The position numbers and the translations under genes were made by a program. 64,000 bases of DNA from CAYLRY01 sp964386535 (GTDB lineage Bacteria; Chloroflexota; Dehalococcoidia; Dehalococcoidales; UBA3254). A model generated the notes under the pieces. The model was given only the letters and a program-made list of their open reading frames with translations. It made no database searches and was not told where the DNA came from. The stretch lies in assembly GCA_964386535.1 (NCBI GenBank), contig CAYLRY010000006.1, positions 31,674 through 95,673 of the forward strand, read 5' to 3'. How positions within the stretch are numbered: position 1 is the first letter of the stretch; each line of letters opens with the position of its first letter. Positions 1 through 8,640 of the stretch are shown piece after piece.

Positions 1-1632
1 TGCGAAGGCAAGCGGTTGAAGCCGGAAGCACTGTCAGTCACAGTTGGAAACAAGAATATCATGCAGGTGGCCGGTATGGCGGTCAGCCAGGCAGTGGAAT
101 GGATAGCCACATTAGACCGCAGCCAGAACCCGGTGCTCAGTCAGAGGGAACAACTGATAGCTCATCAGATATTGAAAGAACTGCATGCCAGGCTAGGCTT
201 CCTGGTAGATGTGGGTCTGGACTATCTTTCACTGGGAAGAGCGGCAGCCACCCTGAGCGGCGGCGAAGCCCAGCGAATCCGCCTGGCCACCCAGATCGGC
301 AGCGGCCTGATGGGCGTCCTGTATATCTGCGATGAGCCTACTATAGGCTTGCACCCTGCGGATGATTCACGCTTAATAGAGACTTTAAAAAGGTTGAGAG
401 ACCTGGGCAATACCATTCTGGTAGTAGAGCATGATGAGGCCATGATGCGGGCGGCGGACTATATCATTGATATGGGGCCTGGCGCAGGTGAACACGGCGG
501 TTACGTGGTAGCCACCGGATCGCTTTCGGAAATTTTAAAGTCCCGGGAGTCCATCACCGGCCAGTACCTGAGCGGAGCCAGGCAGATTCCCATGCCTCTG
601 CAAAGACGTAAGGGAAACGGCCAGGAAATCGTAATCAAAGGCGCCCGGCAGAATAACTTAAAGAACATTGATGTGCACATACCGCTGGGAAGATTTGTCT
701 GTATTACCGGGGTTTCCGGCAGCGGTAAAAGCACCTTAATCGACGATATTCTGTATAAAAAATTAGCCTGGATTCTTTACCGGGCCAAGGATAAGCCGGG
801 TGAATGCGATGAAATCAAGGGAATTGAAAATATTGATAAAGTGATCAACATTGATCAGTCTCCTATCGGCAGGACACCGCGCAGCAATCCAGCGACCTAT
901 ACCGGCATGTTTGGAGCCATCCGCGATCTTTTTGCTTCAGTGCCTGAAGCCCGAGTGCGCGGCTACGGACCCGGGCGCTTCTCTTTTAACGTGAAAGGCG
1001 GGCGCTGTGAGGCCTGCCGCGGTGAAGGATTCATAGAGATTGAGATGCAGTTCTTACCGGATGTCACTGTACCCTGCGAGGTCTGCAAGGGCAGCCGCTA
1101 TAATCGGGAAGCCCTGGAGATCAAATTCAAGGGAAAAAACATTGCTGAGGTGCTGGACCTGACCGTGGACCAGGCGCTGGAATACTTCGAGCATTTTCCC
1201 GGCATCAGCCGTAAACTGGAAACCCTGAAGGATGTAGGGCTGGGGTATATCCATCTGGGACAGCCGGCGCCTACTCTCTCCGGCGGTGAAGCGCAGAGGG
1301 TCAAGCTGGCCACTGAGCTGTCCCGGCGTTCTACAGGCAAGACGCTGTACATACTGGATGAACCCACCACGGGGTTGTCTTTCGTAGATGTGGCGGCCCT
1401 GCTAAGGGTCTTACAGAAGCTGACGGATGCAGGGAATACGGTGCTGGTTATTGAGCATAACCTGGACGTGATGAAAAACGCAGACTATATTATAGATCTG
1501 GGACCCGGAGCGGGGGACCGCGGCGGATGGGTCATAGCCACCGGGACTCCGGAGGAAGTAGCTGAGAAGGCAGATACCCCAACCGGACAGTACCTGAGCC
1601 GGGCTTTTAAGGCGCTGGTAAAGACCGGTTAG
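1..1632 (+). CDS. uvrA: UvrABC excinuclease subunit A, 5'-truncated by window edge
   Basis: Damage-recognition ATPase of nucleotide excision repair, cytoplasmic, acting with UvrB and UvrC. The reading frame is open from base 1 (C-E-G-K-R-L-K-P, the tail of a zinc-finger element), so the gene starts outside the window; a TTG at 16 is not a real start. About 544 codons of a usual ~940 remain. Visible in order: ABC signature LSGGEAQRIRLA and Walker B CDEPTIGL of the first ATPase, Walker A GVSGSGKST of the second, a CxxC...CxxC zinc module (CEACRGEG and CEVCKG), LSGGEAQRVKLA and LDEPTTGL. After the last Walker B the usual TTGLH reads TTGLS. uvrC lies 21 kb downstream; uvrB is not in view. Identity is certain from the paired signatures. 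Confidence 0.97.
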   Translation, partial: CEGKRLKPEALSVTVGNKNIMQVAGMAVSQAVEWIATLDRSQNPVLSQREQLIAHQILKELHARLGFLVDVGLDYLSLGRAAATLSGGEAQRIRLATQIGSGLMGVLYICDEPTIGLHPADDSRLIETLKRLRDLGNTILVVEHDEAMMRAADYIIDMGPGAGEHGGYVVATGSLSEILKSRESITGQYLSGARQIPMPLQRRKGNGQEIVIKGARQNNLKNIDVHIPLGRFVCITGVSGSGKSTLIDDILYKKLAWILYRAKDKPGECDEIKGIENIDKVINIDQSPIGRTPRSNPATYTGMFGAIRDLFASVPEARVRGYGPGRFSFNVKGGRCEACRGEGFIEIEMQFLPDVTVPCEVCKGSRYNREALEIKFKGKNIAEVLDLTVDQALEYFEHFPGISRKLETLKDVGLGYIHLGQPAPTLSGGEAQRVKLATELSRRSTGKTLYILDEPTTGLSFVDVAALLRVLQKLTDAGNTVLVIEHNLDVMKNADYIIDLGPGAGDRGGWVIATGTPEEVAEKADTPTGQYLSRAFKALVKTG

Positions 1633-1881
1633 TATCTTGATTTACATAATGCACAGCGATGGCTCTAAATATTACCGGCTAACGCTCAACAAAGACACTG
1701 GGTTACAACTTTAAGGCTGGGATAATACAATCAGACCGCATGATAGAAAGTGATATCATTTGCCTAGACGATTTATCAGAAAAGCTGGAATTTGGTTTAA
1801 TTTGATCTTCACGGTTTGACGGCTTACTCAGGCTCAGCTATGATGTATCCGGTTATGTCTTAAACCCGGAGAAAAAACTGC

Positions 1882-3150
1882 ATGATTGACCATCAAAGCA
1901 CCGGAGGCGAGGCTGAATCTTCTACCGGAAAGCCCCGTTTATTCTACGGTTACATCATCGTCCTGTGCTCTTTTCTTATTTTATTGATACTGTTCGGCAC
2001 CAACTACAGCTTTGGTGTGTTTTTTAATCCCCTGCTGGCGGATACCGGATGGAGCCGGGCAGTCACTTCTGTGGGTTACTCCATGGCCCAGTTGGTGGGA
2101 GGCGTGATAGGTATGGTTACCGGCCGCATCAGCGATTCATTAGGGCCCAGGATGATGGTACTTATTTCAGGGGGATGTATGGCCCTGGGCTGCCTGCTGA
2201 TGTCCCAGGTCACCCAGATTTGGCAATTATACATTTTTTACGGCCTGCTGGTCGGCATCGGTTTCGGCGGGGCCGCCATACCCCTGACTTCGACAGTATC
2301 CCGCTGGTTTGTTAAACGCCGCGGCATGATGACCGGGATCGTAGTGGCAGGAATTGCCAGCGGTACTATCGTGATGTCTCTGGTATCCAACTGGCTGATC
2401 GGACGCTATTCCTGGCAGACCTCTTTTGTTATTATAGGGGTTCTGGTATTAATAGTAATTATACCGGCGGCTTTTTTCCTGAAGCGTGATCCGGGAAAAA
2501 TCGGCCAGCAAGCTTATGGAGAAAATAAGGAACCTGGAACTAGGTCCATGGCCGGCGATGCCGGTATGCCCTTAAAAAAAGCGGTGCGGACCGGGCGTTT
2601 CTGGATAATTTGCTGCATCTATATCTTTTTCGGTTTTTTTGTACAGTCTGTTATGCTGCACCTGGTGCCGCATGCCAAAGCCATTGGCATCAGCCCCGGA
2701 CAGGCGGCTTCGATCATGTCTTTCCTGGGCGTGGGGAGCATTGCGGGGAGAATCATTATGGGAAGCATCAGCGACCGGATAGGTGTAAAATACACTTTGA
2801 TTATTGGGCTTGGGGTAGCCCTGACAGCCTTCCTGTGGCTGCTGTGGGCCGATAACCTGGCCTCACTTTATTTGTTTGCAATTATGTACGGTTTCGCTTA
2901 CGGCGCCTTAATAGCCATGCAAACCCTGACTCCGGCCAGGATGTTCGGGCTGGCTTCACTTGGAGTGATGGTAGGCGTAATTACTTTTGTCTATACTTTA
3001 GGCGGATTCACCGGACCCATTTTAACCGGGCGTATCTTCGATATAACCGGCAGCTACCATACAGCCTTTATCATTTTTGCGGCTCTGGCAGGGGCTGGAA
3101 TAGTCCTGGCTCTGGCGCTTAAACAGCCGTCATCCAAAAAGGAAAGATGA
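1882..3150 (+). CDS. MFS transporter, monocarboxylate/oxalate-formate antiporter type
   Basis: Twelve-helix major facilitator protein of 422 residues in the cytoplasmic membrane. The first helix follows YGYIIVLCSF, and FGVFFNPLLADTGWSR is typical of the OFA/monocarboxylate branch that moves small organic anions. The loop between helices 2 and 3 carries a motif-A-like G-R-I-S-D-S-L-G-P-R, with a second copy G-S-I-S-D-R-I-G-V in the C-terminal half, as expected for the internal MFS duplication. A hydrophilic central loop lies near residues 200-235. The ATG at 1882 follows a CCGGAGAA Shine-Dalgarno-like stretch at about 10 nt spacing. It stands alone between uvrA and a minus-strand cluster. The substrate cannot be told from sequence; organic acid transport is a family-level inference. 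Confidence 0.88.
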   Translation: MIDHQSTGGEAESSTGKPRLFYGYIIVLCSFLILLILFGTNYSFGVFFNPLLADTGWSRAVTSVGYSMAQLVGGVIGMVTGRISDSLGPRMMVLISGGCMALGCLLMSQVTQIWQLYIFYGLLVGIGFGGAAIPLTSTVSRWFVKRRGMMTGIVVAGIASGTIVMSLVSNWLIGRYSWQTSFVIIGVLVLIVIIPAAFFLKRDPGKIGQQAYGENKEPGTRSMAGDAGMPLKKAVRTGRFWIICCIYIFFGFFVQSVMLHLVPHAKAIGISPGQAASIMSFLGVGSIAGRIIMGSISDRIGVKYTLIIGLGVALTAFLWLLWADNLASLYLFAIMYGFAYGALIAMQTLTPARMFGLASLGVMVGVITFVYTLGGFTGPILTGRIFDITGSYHTAFIIFAALAGAGIVLALALKQPSSKKER

Positions 3151-3313
3151 TTTCTGCGAGTTGTTATCTCCTTTTCATGGCTTATTACCCGGGTAGACCA
3201 CAGCCCTGAGGATGGTCCCAGCCATCTTTAGATTGACACGCTTCCTGCGCTTGTCAGCTTTTTAAATGCTCATTGATGCCCCTCCTCTTTAATCTGAATG
3301 CACCATCAGATAG

Positions 3314-3342
3314 TCTCAAATAGGCACGAAGTTATTGCACCA
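3314..3342 (+). repeat. Dispersed 29-nt intergenic repeat, copy 1
   Basis: Begins TCTCAAATAGGCA and ends TGCACCA. By direct comparison it agrees with 53150-53178 at 25 of 29 positions. Both copies are intergenic in the same orientation, and both are followed by an AT-rich TTATT stretch. No hairpin or protein is evident inside the unit. Confidence 0.5.
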
Positions 3343-3387
3343 TTTATTAGCCCCAACCAGCGAAACCTGACCAGCGCTGGCAGTAAT

Positions 3388-3489
3388 TTACTGACTTGAA
3401 ATGCCGCCTAGCGCATCTGAGTCTAAACAGGCGGTTACTGCCGGTATCAGTACTATTCCCAGCAGCAGGCTTAGTAATGCTTGTATCAT
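3388..3489 (-). CDS. Putative 33-residue lipopeptide / small exported protein
   Basis: Short frame reading M-I-Q-A-L-L-S-L-L-L-G-I-V-L-I-P-A-V-T-A-C and then a polar tail ending G-G-I-S-S-Q. It has a strong hydrophobic core from residue 4 to about 16 and a lipobox-like V-T-A-C with Cys21. An AGAGG ribosome site sits 7 nt before the ATG at 3489. It is on the same strand and downstream of two lipoprotein genes, which makes a small exported product believable. There is no positively charged n-region, which argues against a classical lipoprotein; a small membrane peptide is the alternative. Not recognised as any family. The call rests only on start signal, hydrophobicity and context. Confidence 0.35.
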   Translation of the reverse strand: MIQALLSLLLGIVLIPAVTACLDSDALGGISSQ

Positions 3490-3666
3490 TTTCCATCCTC
3501 TTCTTATTGCCGCATTAGTCATTAGAATAAACGCAGAAAATCATAAGACTCCATTTGCGCTTTCTTTCCCTTTGCCAAAAAGCCTGCCCCTGGATCTTTT
3601 CTCGACCAGGGAAGAGGTAGAGATTCAGTAATCCTCTTAATGCCCTGGTTATCAATTTAGTTTACT

Positions 3667-4566
3667 TTACTTAATTGCTTCTATCCAGCCGGTAAAGGAA
3701 TCCGACAGTAGTTTATCCGATTCGCCCAGGCTCCGGCCTTTAAAGGTAAACACAGGAATGACATATTCCTGTCCCTCTTTCATGGAGCCCACCCAGTATT
3801 CTATTGAGACGCTATCGATCATTACCTTGGTTGTATCTAATGGAATGGTATATTTCCTGTTTTCCTTCAGTTCCTGAAATGCCTGCTCAACCTTCTTGAT
3901 AGGCACATTTTCATGAGGTGAGCATTTCACCGGGTTTATCTGTAAATATCCTATTTCTCCTTTGTGAGCAATACGCACTCCGAATTTTTTCCCGGGGCCT
4001 GTAGTCCTGAAGCCGTCGATGCGGTAATCAAAAGTGACCAGCAGGTGATCAGGCATACCTCCACTTGTTCCTCCTATTTTTACTTCGTCTACTTTAAGCC
4101 CTGGCGGAAGCCATCCTCTCTCATCTAAAAATTCCCTGGCGATCTCCGCCGCTTCTTCGAAGGACGGGAGTTCCGGTGAAATCGTTGTATATAATTTGTT
4201 CGTGGCTAATGAAATGGCGCCGGTCGCAGGATATACACTTAAAAGTGTTCCTTTACTATCGGACATATGATAAGTGGCTTCCCTCGGGGAAAAGGCCGCT
4301 TCACCCGTTAGTCCCAGTTTGGCCCCAATCTCAGTCACCATTTCTAGGGTCACTTCCGGTTTCACTGTCCGGTAGACCATCGCTTTATCAGGAAACGCCG
4401 GCAGTGTTTTGGGTAACTCAAAAGTCACGGAGGGAACGTCTCCGGCCACAGAGGGGATAATAATATGATATTGAGGATAAGCGGGAGTTATGTTCTGCGA
4501 AGAACATCCTGTCAATATTACAAGAATGCTTATAACAAGAACGCAGATAAAACGTTCATATTTCAT
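3667..4566 (-). CDS. Uncharacterised lipoprotein (paralogue 1)
   Basis: Protein of 299 residues of unknown function. The N-terminus K-Y-E-R then a hydrophobic stretch and L-T-G-C (Cys21) is a lipoprotein signal, so the mature protein should be membrane-anchored outside the cytoplasm. The rest is soluble, with no family I can name. It is clearly homologous along its whole length to the next upstream gene: shared blocks include the I-I-P-S-x-A-G motif, Y-R-x-V-K-P-E-V-T, S-V-E/K-V-E-Q-A-F/Y, E-Y-I/V-I-P-V-F and the C-terminal F-T-x-W-I-E-A-K/I. This indicates tandem duplication. Lgt, which would lipidate it, is encoded at 35.7 kb. Spacing of 43 nt to the upstream paralogue suggests co-transcription. 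Confidence 0.8.
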   Translation of the reverse strand: MKYERFICVLVISILVILTGCSSQNITPAYPQYHIIIPSVAGDVPSVTFELPKTLPAFPDKAMVYRTVKPEVTLEMVTEIGAKLGLTGEAAFSPREATYHMSDSKGTLLSVYPATGAISLATNKLYTTISPELPSFEEAAEIAREFLDERGWLPPGLKVDEVKIGGTSGGMPDHLLVTFDYRIDGFRTTGPGKKFGVRIAHKGEIGYLQINPVKCSPHENVPIKKVEQAFQELKENRKYTIPLDTTKVMIDSVSIEYWVGSMKEGQEYVIPVFTFKGRSLGESDKLLSDSFTGWIEAIK

Positions 4567-4609
4567 AAAGATACAGCAAGCCTCTTAATGCACCGATTAC
4601 TAAATAGAC

Positions 4610-5518
4610 TTATTTTACCGCCTCTATCCAGGCAGTAAACCGGTTATCCACAATCTTGTCGTTAGAGTTCAGGCATTCACCTCGAAATATAAACACAGGT
4701 ATAATATATTCTTGTCCCTGGCTCATAGAATCCATCCAATATCCAATTGAGATATTGTTTATGTTAATCCTGGTTGAATCAGGTGAAATTACATATTGTT
4801 TGCCTTTAATCAATTCATTGTATGCCTGCTCAACTGACTTGATTTCAACTTCTTCATGCGGTTTATAACTAACAGGATATATCATCATTTGTACAACCTC
4901 ACCTTTATCAGCTAAACGAAGATTATAGTTAAATGCGGGACCAGTTAGCCTGTAGTTATTAATACTAAAGCTGAAAATAACACCTAAATGGTCAGGAGTG
5001 TTGCCAACCCATCCTCCTATAATTACTTCATCAACTTTTACTTCAGAAGGAAACCATCCTCTTTTTTTTAAAAAATTGGTCCCGATAGTAATTGCTTCTT
5101 CAGATGTGGGCAGATTAGGTGATTTATTGACATCATATAATGATTTTGAATATAATTTATTATCCTTACCATATATTATAGCTCCAGAAGCAGGGTAAAC
5201 TTCAAGGTATGCGTCTTGATCTCGCATATGAAATATATTATCTGATCCAAAGGAAACTTCCCCAGATATTCCAAGCTTAATACCAATCTCTGCGACATAA
5301 CTTGTAGTGACCTCCGGTTTTACTACCCTATATAACTGTATCTTTTCAGGTAAATCAGGCAGTGATGTATTTAAATTAAATACTGCAGTGGGAGTCGTTC
5401 CGGCTGCGGAGGGAATAAATATTTTATACTTTGGATTTGAATGGTATTCAATTTGTGATGAGCACCCTGACAATGTCAAAAATACGCTTAATAATAAGAT
5501 ACCAATCAGTAGTCTCAT
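4610..5518 (-). CDS. Uncharacterised lipoprotein (paralogue 2)
   Basis: Protein of 302 residues, homologous to the adjacent downstream gene. I place the start at the ATG at 5518 rather than an ATG 12 nt upstream, because GGAGG lies 6 nt before it and the product then begins M-R-L-L-I-G-I, a normal signal peptide ending L-S-G-C (Cys18/19). The predicted product is an extracytoplasmic lipoprotein of unknown role. The two paralogues keep the same block order but are well diverged, and this copy is visibly richer in A and T at third positions, so the duplication is not recent or this copy has a different history. It sits 36 nt downstream of the 953-residue exported protein, so the three genes likely form one transcript. 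Confidence 0.8.
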   Translation of the reverse strand: MRLLIGILLLSVFLTLSGCSSQIEYHSNPKYKIFIPSAAGTTPTAVFNLNTSLPDLPEKIQLYRVVKPEVTTSYVAEIGIKLGISGEVSFGSDNIFHMRDQDAYLEVYPASGAIIYGKDNKLYSKSLYDVNKSPNLPTSEEAITIGTNFLKKRGWFPSEVKVDEVIIGGWVGNTPDHLGVIFSFSINNYRLTGPAFNYNLRLADKGEVVQMMIYPVSYKPHEEVEIKSVEQAYNELIKGKQYVISPDSTRININNISIGYWMDSMSQGQEYIIPVFIFRGECLNSNDKIVDNRFTAWIEAVK

Positions 5519-5554
5519 ATTAACCTCCAATATAAGTATAATTATTTTATATAA

Positions 5555-8416
5555 CTAATTAAGGCATTGATGACTGATGCTATAATAATAATTATCTATT
5601 GATACATCAGATACTGGACCCGTTCCTTGCCCCCAGATAAAATCATCCCAGTAAGACTTATCTTCAGTAACAATGCGTAATATTACTCGGGAATCATTAG
5701 TAATATCAATGCCTTCAATCCATGCATTCACCACTTTCATTGCCTCATCAGGTCCTCCTCCATCAGAATCAACAAGACGAGTCGCCACATTTTGTCCTTC
5801 TTGAGTACTATCATCAAACATTACTGAGCCGGCGCCTAAAATCATGTGACAACCATTGAGTGCTTGTGCAAATTTCCCATTCGTTTTTAAACCAGGAGTC
5901 TCTGAACCGAAGCCTGTATCATCATCCTGAAGGGTCAAACAAGCATGCAGGAATACCCATTCCACATCACGATCTCCCCACTCTACTTCGTTATAACAAA
6001 CCCTATCAGTACCATAAAAATCGTTTTTTAATAGTAAAGCTCCAGCACTACCATGTCCCTGGAACCAGAATATATCAACACCATCCGGGCTGGTATTTAT
6101 CTCTGCAGTTTCTTGAAAATCAGCCTCAATCACCTGACCTTCATCACCTTTATAGAAAGCTTGATTCCAACCAATCCCGGTTAAGGTATTAATAAATCCT
6201 GAGGCGGTTGCGTTAGAATTCAATAAATCTTGATATTCTATATAATTACTTACCCAAAAAGCCCCAACATCATTCACGGCGTCATCACCCGCCCGCCACC
6301 CGGTGTTATAGTTACTGAACGCGCTATCGCCTTGCCCATTATATGCCCTGACCCAGTAAAAATATTGAAGCCCTGTTGATGCAGATGTATCTTCATAACC
6401 TAACAAATAAGTTGTACCAATTTGGGCGGCTGTATAGCAGTTACATTCTGTGTTTCGTAATACTTTATATCCTGTAGCTCCATATGATCCGCTCCAGGTA
6501 ATCAAAACCTTATTGGTATAAGTACCATCAGACGCTGCTACATTCATCGGAGCAGCAACCGCTACCCAACCTATATCATGAAAACTAAAATCGCTGTCAC
6601 CTGCTGCATTATGAGCCTTCACCCAGTAATAATATAAATTACCAAGTTCAGCATTATTATCATTAAAAGCTAATCCGTCAGTACCTCCAATATATGAGGC
6701 TCCATACTGATTATTTTCTGTATTACGGTAAATTTTATAGTCCGTTGCACCACTCGACCAAGACCAATTGATCGTCACAATGTCTGTAAATAAGCCGTCA
6801 GTTGCTGTAACTCCTGTTGGCGGTAAAGGCGGTACCACATAATCGATATAAAGCTGTGGAGCATAATAGTCGGATACATCCCGGGAGAAAATCAGCCTGT
6901 AGTTGTTGGGGTAACTGGGATACATACACCATTTCAGGCCAATGCTATTGCCGGGATTCCAATCATAACGGTTGACTATTTCCTGTAAGGCAATTCTTCC
7001 ATTATCCCCAAGACCAAAACCCATTAAGCTTCCCGCTGTCCAGGGATTATTATAGTTTATCCAGCTATTGCTCCAATAAGAATAAGTGCGGTTTACCGGT
7101 AATTGATATGCACAGGGCAGAGCATTCCCTGTATATTCGAACCTCCATTCCCATGAGCAGTTGTTGTCATAGGAATAATTTAAAAAGGGAGTGTAAAAAT
7201 AAGTCACGTAATTTATCGTACTGTATCTCGGGATTGGGATTCCCCGCCACATCATGTATGCTATGTAAAAAGGATACCCATAATATCCCTGTCCTACCGG
7301 CATATACGTAGAGGAATAATCCATGTTATACCAATCATATTGGAAACCGTCATCATACCCGTAGCTTTCATAAAACCAAGGGTCTACCGTAACCGGGTAC
7401 ATCCGTTTGGCATCGTTAAGCCAGTCTACCGGTACCAGGACTGACATCTGGACTATATTTTCTCTTACAAACTCCACATGGTAAGTTAGATCCAGCAGGT
7501 CGCTTATTTCCGGATCAGGCAGTTCAGTCCTGCTGTCATAAGCGATCGGACGGGCAAAAACACCGGTCATCTCTCCCGCGGCATCCAGCAAGACGATATC
7601 TTTATCAGTTTCGAAATTACCTGCCTGGATTTTATTTTCTACAGACAGACGGCTGCCTTCCGGCAGGACTATCTCTTCCGTGAAGGCCAGTTGCTCTCCG
7701 GCTTTCTTTTCCAAACCGGGCAAAGGCCGGTTGATGATATAGTTGTGTTTAACTCCGGAGCTTTGCACCAGGTATTCTTCATCTATCCCTGGAAATAGCT
7801 CTTTATAGGTCAGAGTGTGGTTGTTTACTGATGCCTGGCTTTCGTTCGCCTTTTGCAGTAGTTCTATTAAGTTTTCCTGGTTGAGGCTTTGCAGCTTCAC
7901 CTCTTGATTGATCAATATCTCTTTTCCGGAGGTGGTTTTAATCAAGATATTTCCATTCCCATGTTTTTCGAAAAACTTAACGGAAAAAGAGTTGCTTTTG
8001 TTGACCAGCGTACCGGGTTCAGACCCGGGAATGAGACTGTTGTCTATCGGCTGATAGCTGCCGTCTTCAGCTTTGTAGTTGATAGGGGCTGATGAGATAA
8101 TAGCGGTTTTGGTTCCATCGGTTTTTTGGAATACCTCGCAGTATGCATTGCGCTCAGCGATTTCCTCCCTGGCTCCTTCAGCCAGCAGTGCGGCTCTTTT
8201 TTCCGGAATTGACCTGACCTCAGAGGCAGGGAGTTGGGTTGGCTGTTCTCCGGGAACAACCTCGGTGACATTTCCTGTGACGGTAGTCTGTGAACCGGCT
8301 GTGGTAGACGTTATGTTTGATTCAGCCGGCTCAGGCGTTTCCCCCGCAGCGGCAACCTGGGGAATGAACATAAATATTACTATAACCGCCAGTATAAAAC
8401 TTAGTATTTTAGTCAT
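5555..8416 (-). CDS. Large exported protein: RHS-like N-terminal region, two FN3-like repeats, clan-CD-like His/Cys domain
   Basis: Protein of 953 residues. Residues 1-23 form a signal peptide ending A-A-A, followed by a Thr/Glu/Pro linker. Residues ~65-350 resemble the region before the repeats in many cell-surface RHS/wall-associated proteins (L-T-Y-K-E-L-F-P-G-I-D, ending Y-P-V-T-V-D-P). A Tyr/Trp-rich segment follows at ~350-525. Two fibronectin-III-like repeats cover ~530-625 and ~628-722 (P-x-x-V-x-A-x-D-G at their starts). The C-terminal ~230 residues hold F-Q-G-H-G (His788) and V-F-L-H-A-C (Cys826), the His-Gly and hydrophobic-x-Ala-Cys pattern of caspase/gingipain-fold peptidases; it resembles the DUF6345 family. 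Protease activity is inference. Secreted and probably surface-attached. Upstream member of the lipoprotein cluster. Confidence 0.75.
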   Translation of the reverse strand: MTKILSFILAVIVIFMFIPQVAAAGETPEPAESNITSTTAGSQTTVTGNVTEVVPGEQPTQLPASEVRSIPEKRAALLAEGAREEIAERNAYCEVFQKTDGTKTAIISSAPINYKAEDGSYQPIDNSLIPGSEPGTLVNKSNSFSVKFFEKHGNGNILIKTTSGKEILINQEVKLQSLNQENLIELLQKANESQASVNNHTLTYKELFPGIDEEYLVQSSGVKHNYIINRPLPGLEKKAGEQLAFTEEIVLPEGSRLSVENKIQAGNFETDKDIVLLDAAGEMTGVFARPIAYDSRTELPDPEISDLLDLTYHVEFVRENIVQMSVLVPVDWLNDAKRMYPVTVDPWFYESYGYDDGFQYDWYNMDYSSTYMPVGQGYYGYPFYIAYMMWRGIPIPRYSTINYVTYFYTPFLNYSYDNNCSWEWRFEYTGNALPCAYQLPVNRTYSYWSNSWINYNNPWTAGSLMGFGLGDNGRIALQEIVNRYDWNPGNSIGLKWCMYPSYPNNYRLIFSRDVSDYYAPQLYIDYVVPPLPPTGVTATDGLFTDIVTINWSWSSGATDYKIYRNTENNQYGASYIGGTDGLAFNDNNAELGNLYYYWVKAHNAAGDSDFSFHDIGWVAVAAPMNVAASDGTYTNKVLITWSGSYGATGYKVLRNTECNCYTAAQIGTTYLLGYEDTSASTGLQYFYWVRAYNGQGDSAFSNYNTGWRAGDDAVNDVGAFWVSNYIEYQDLLNSNATASGFINTLTGIGWNQAFYKGDEGQVIEADFQETAEINTSPDGVDIFWFQGHGSAGALLLKNDFYGTDRVCYNEVEWGDRDVEWVFLHACLTLQDDDTGFGSETPGLKTNGKFAQALNGCHMILGAGSVMFDDSTQEGQNVATRLVDSDGGGPDEAMKVVNAWIEGIDITNDSRVILRIVTEDKSYWDDFIWGQGTGPVSDVSIDNYYYSISHQCLN

Positions 8417-8640
8417 CCTCTTCTTTCTCTCCTGATATTTTATTTATATTTATCCTCTATCTTCATATATCCTCAAATGCCATCTGTTTTTTCTAATATG
8501 TATTTTTGTACCAGAGCTATTTTAATTACCTGACTTGTCCCTTATAATAAGTTTAATGAATGAAGATGTAGTTTTCATGTAGACGTTGAGCCTGAAGCAT
8601 AAAAGGGCGGCTGGTACTAAAGTCGTGGGGTAGGGAAGAA

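Larger units (their letters stand above)
3151..3666. other. 516-bp intergenic region with small hairpins and a dispersed-repeat copy
   Basis: Lies between two convergent genes. It holds a small hairpin (ATCTGA/TCAGAT near 3294-3313), two TGCACCAT direct repeats, a 29-nt element at 3314-3342 that recurs at 53150-53178, and a possible 33-codon minus-strand gene (3388-3489). A 76-codon plus-strand frame at 3401-3631 has no ribosome site and no protein-like pattern, and I do not believe it. Confidence 0.5.

Noticed and set aside
3401..3631. 76-codon plus-strand frame
   Set aside because: No ribosome site, sequence not protein-like, and it overlaps the more believable minus-strand small frame at 3388-3489.
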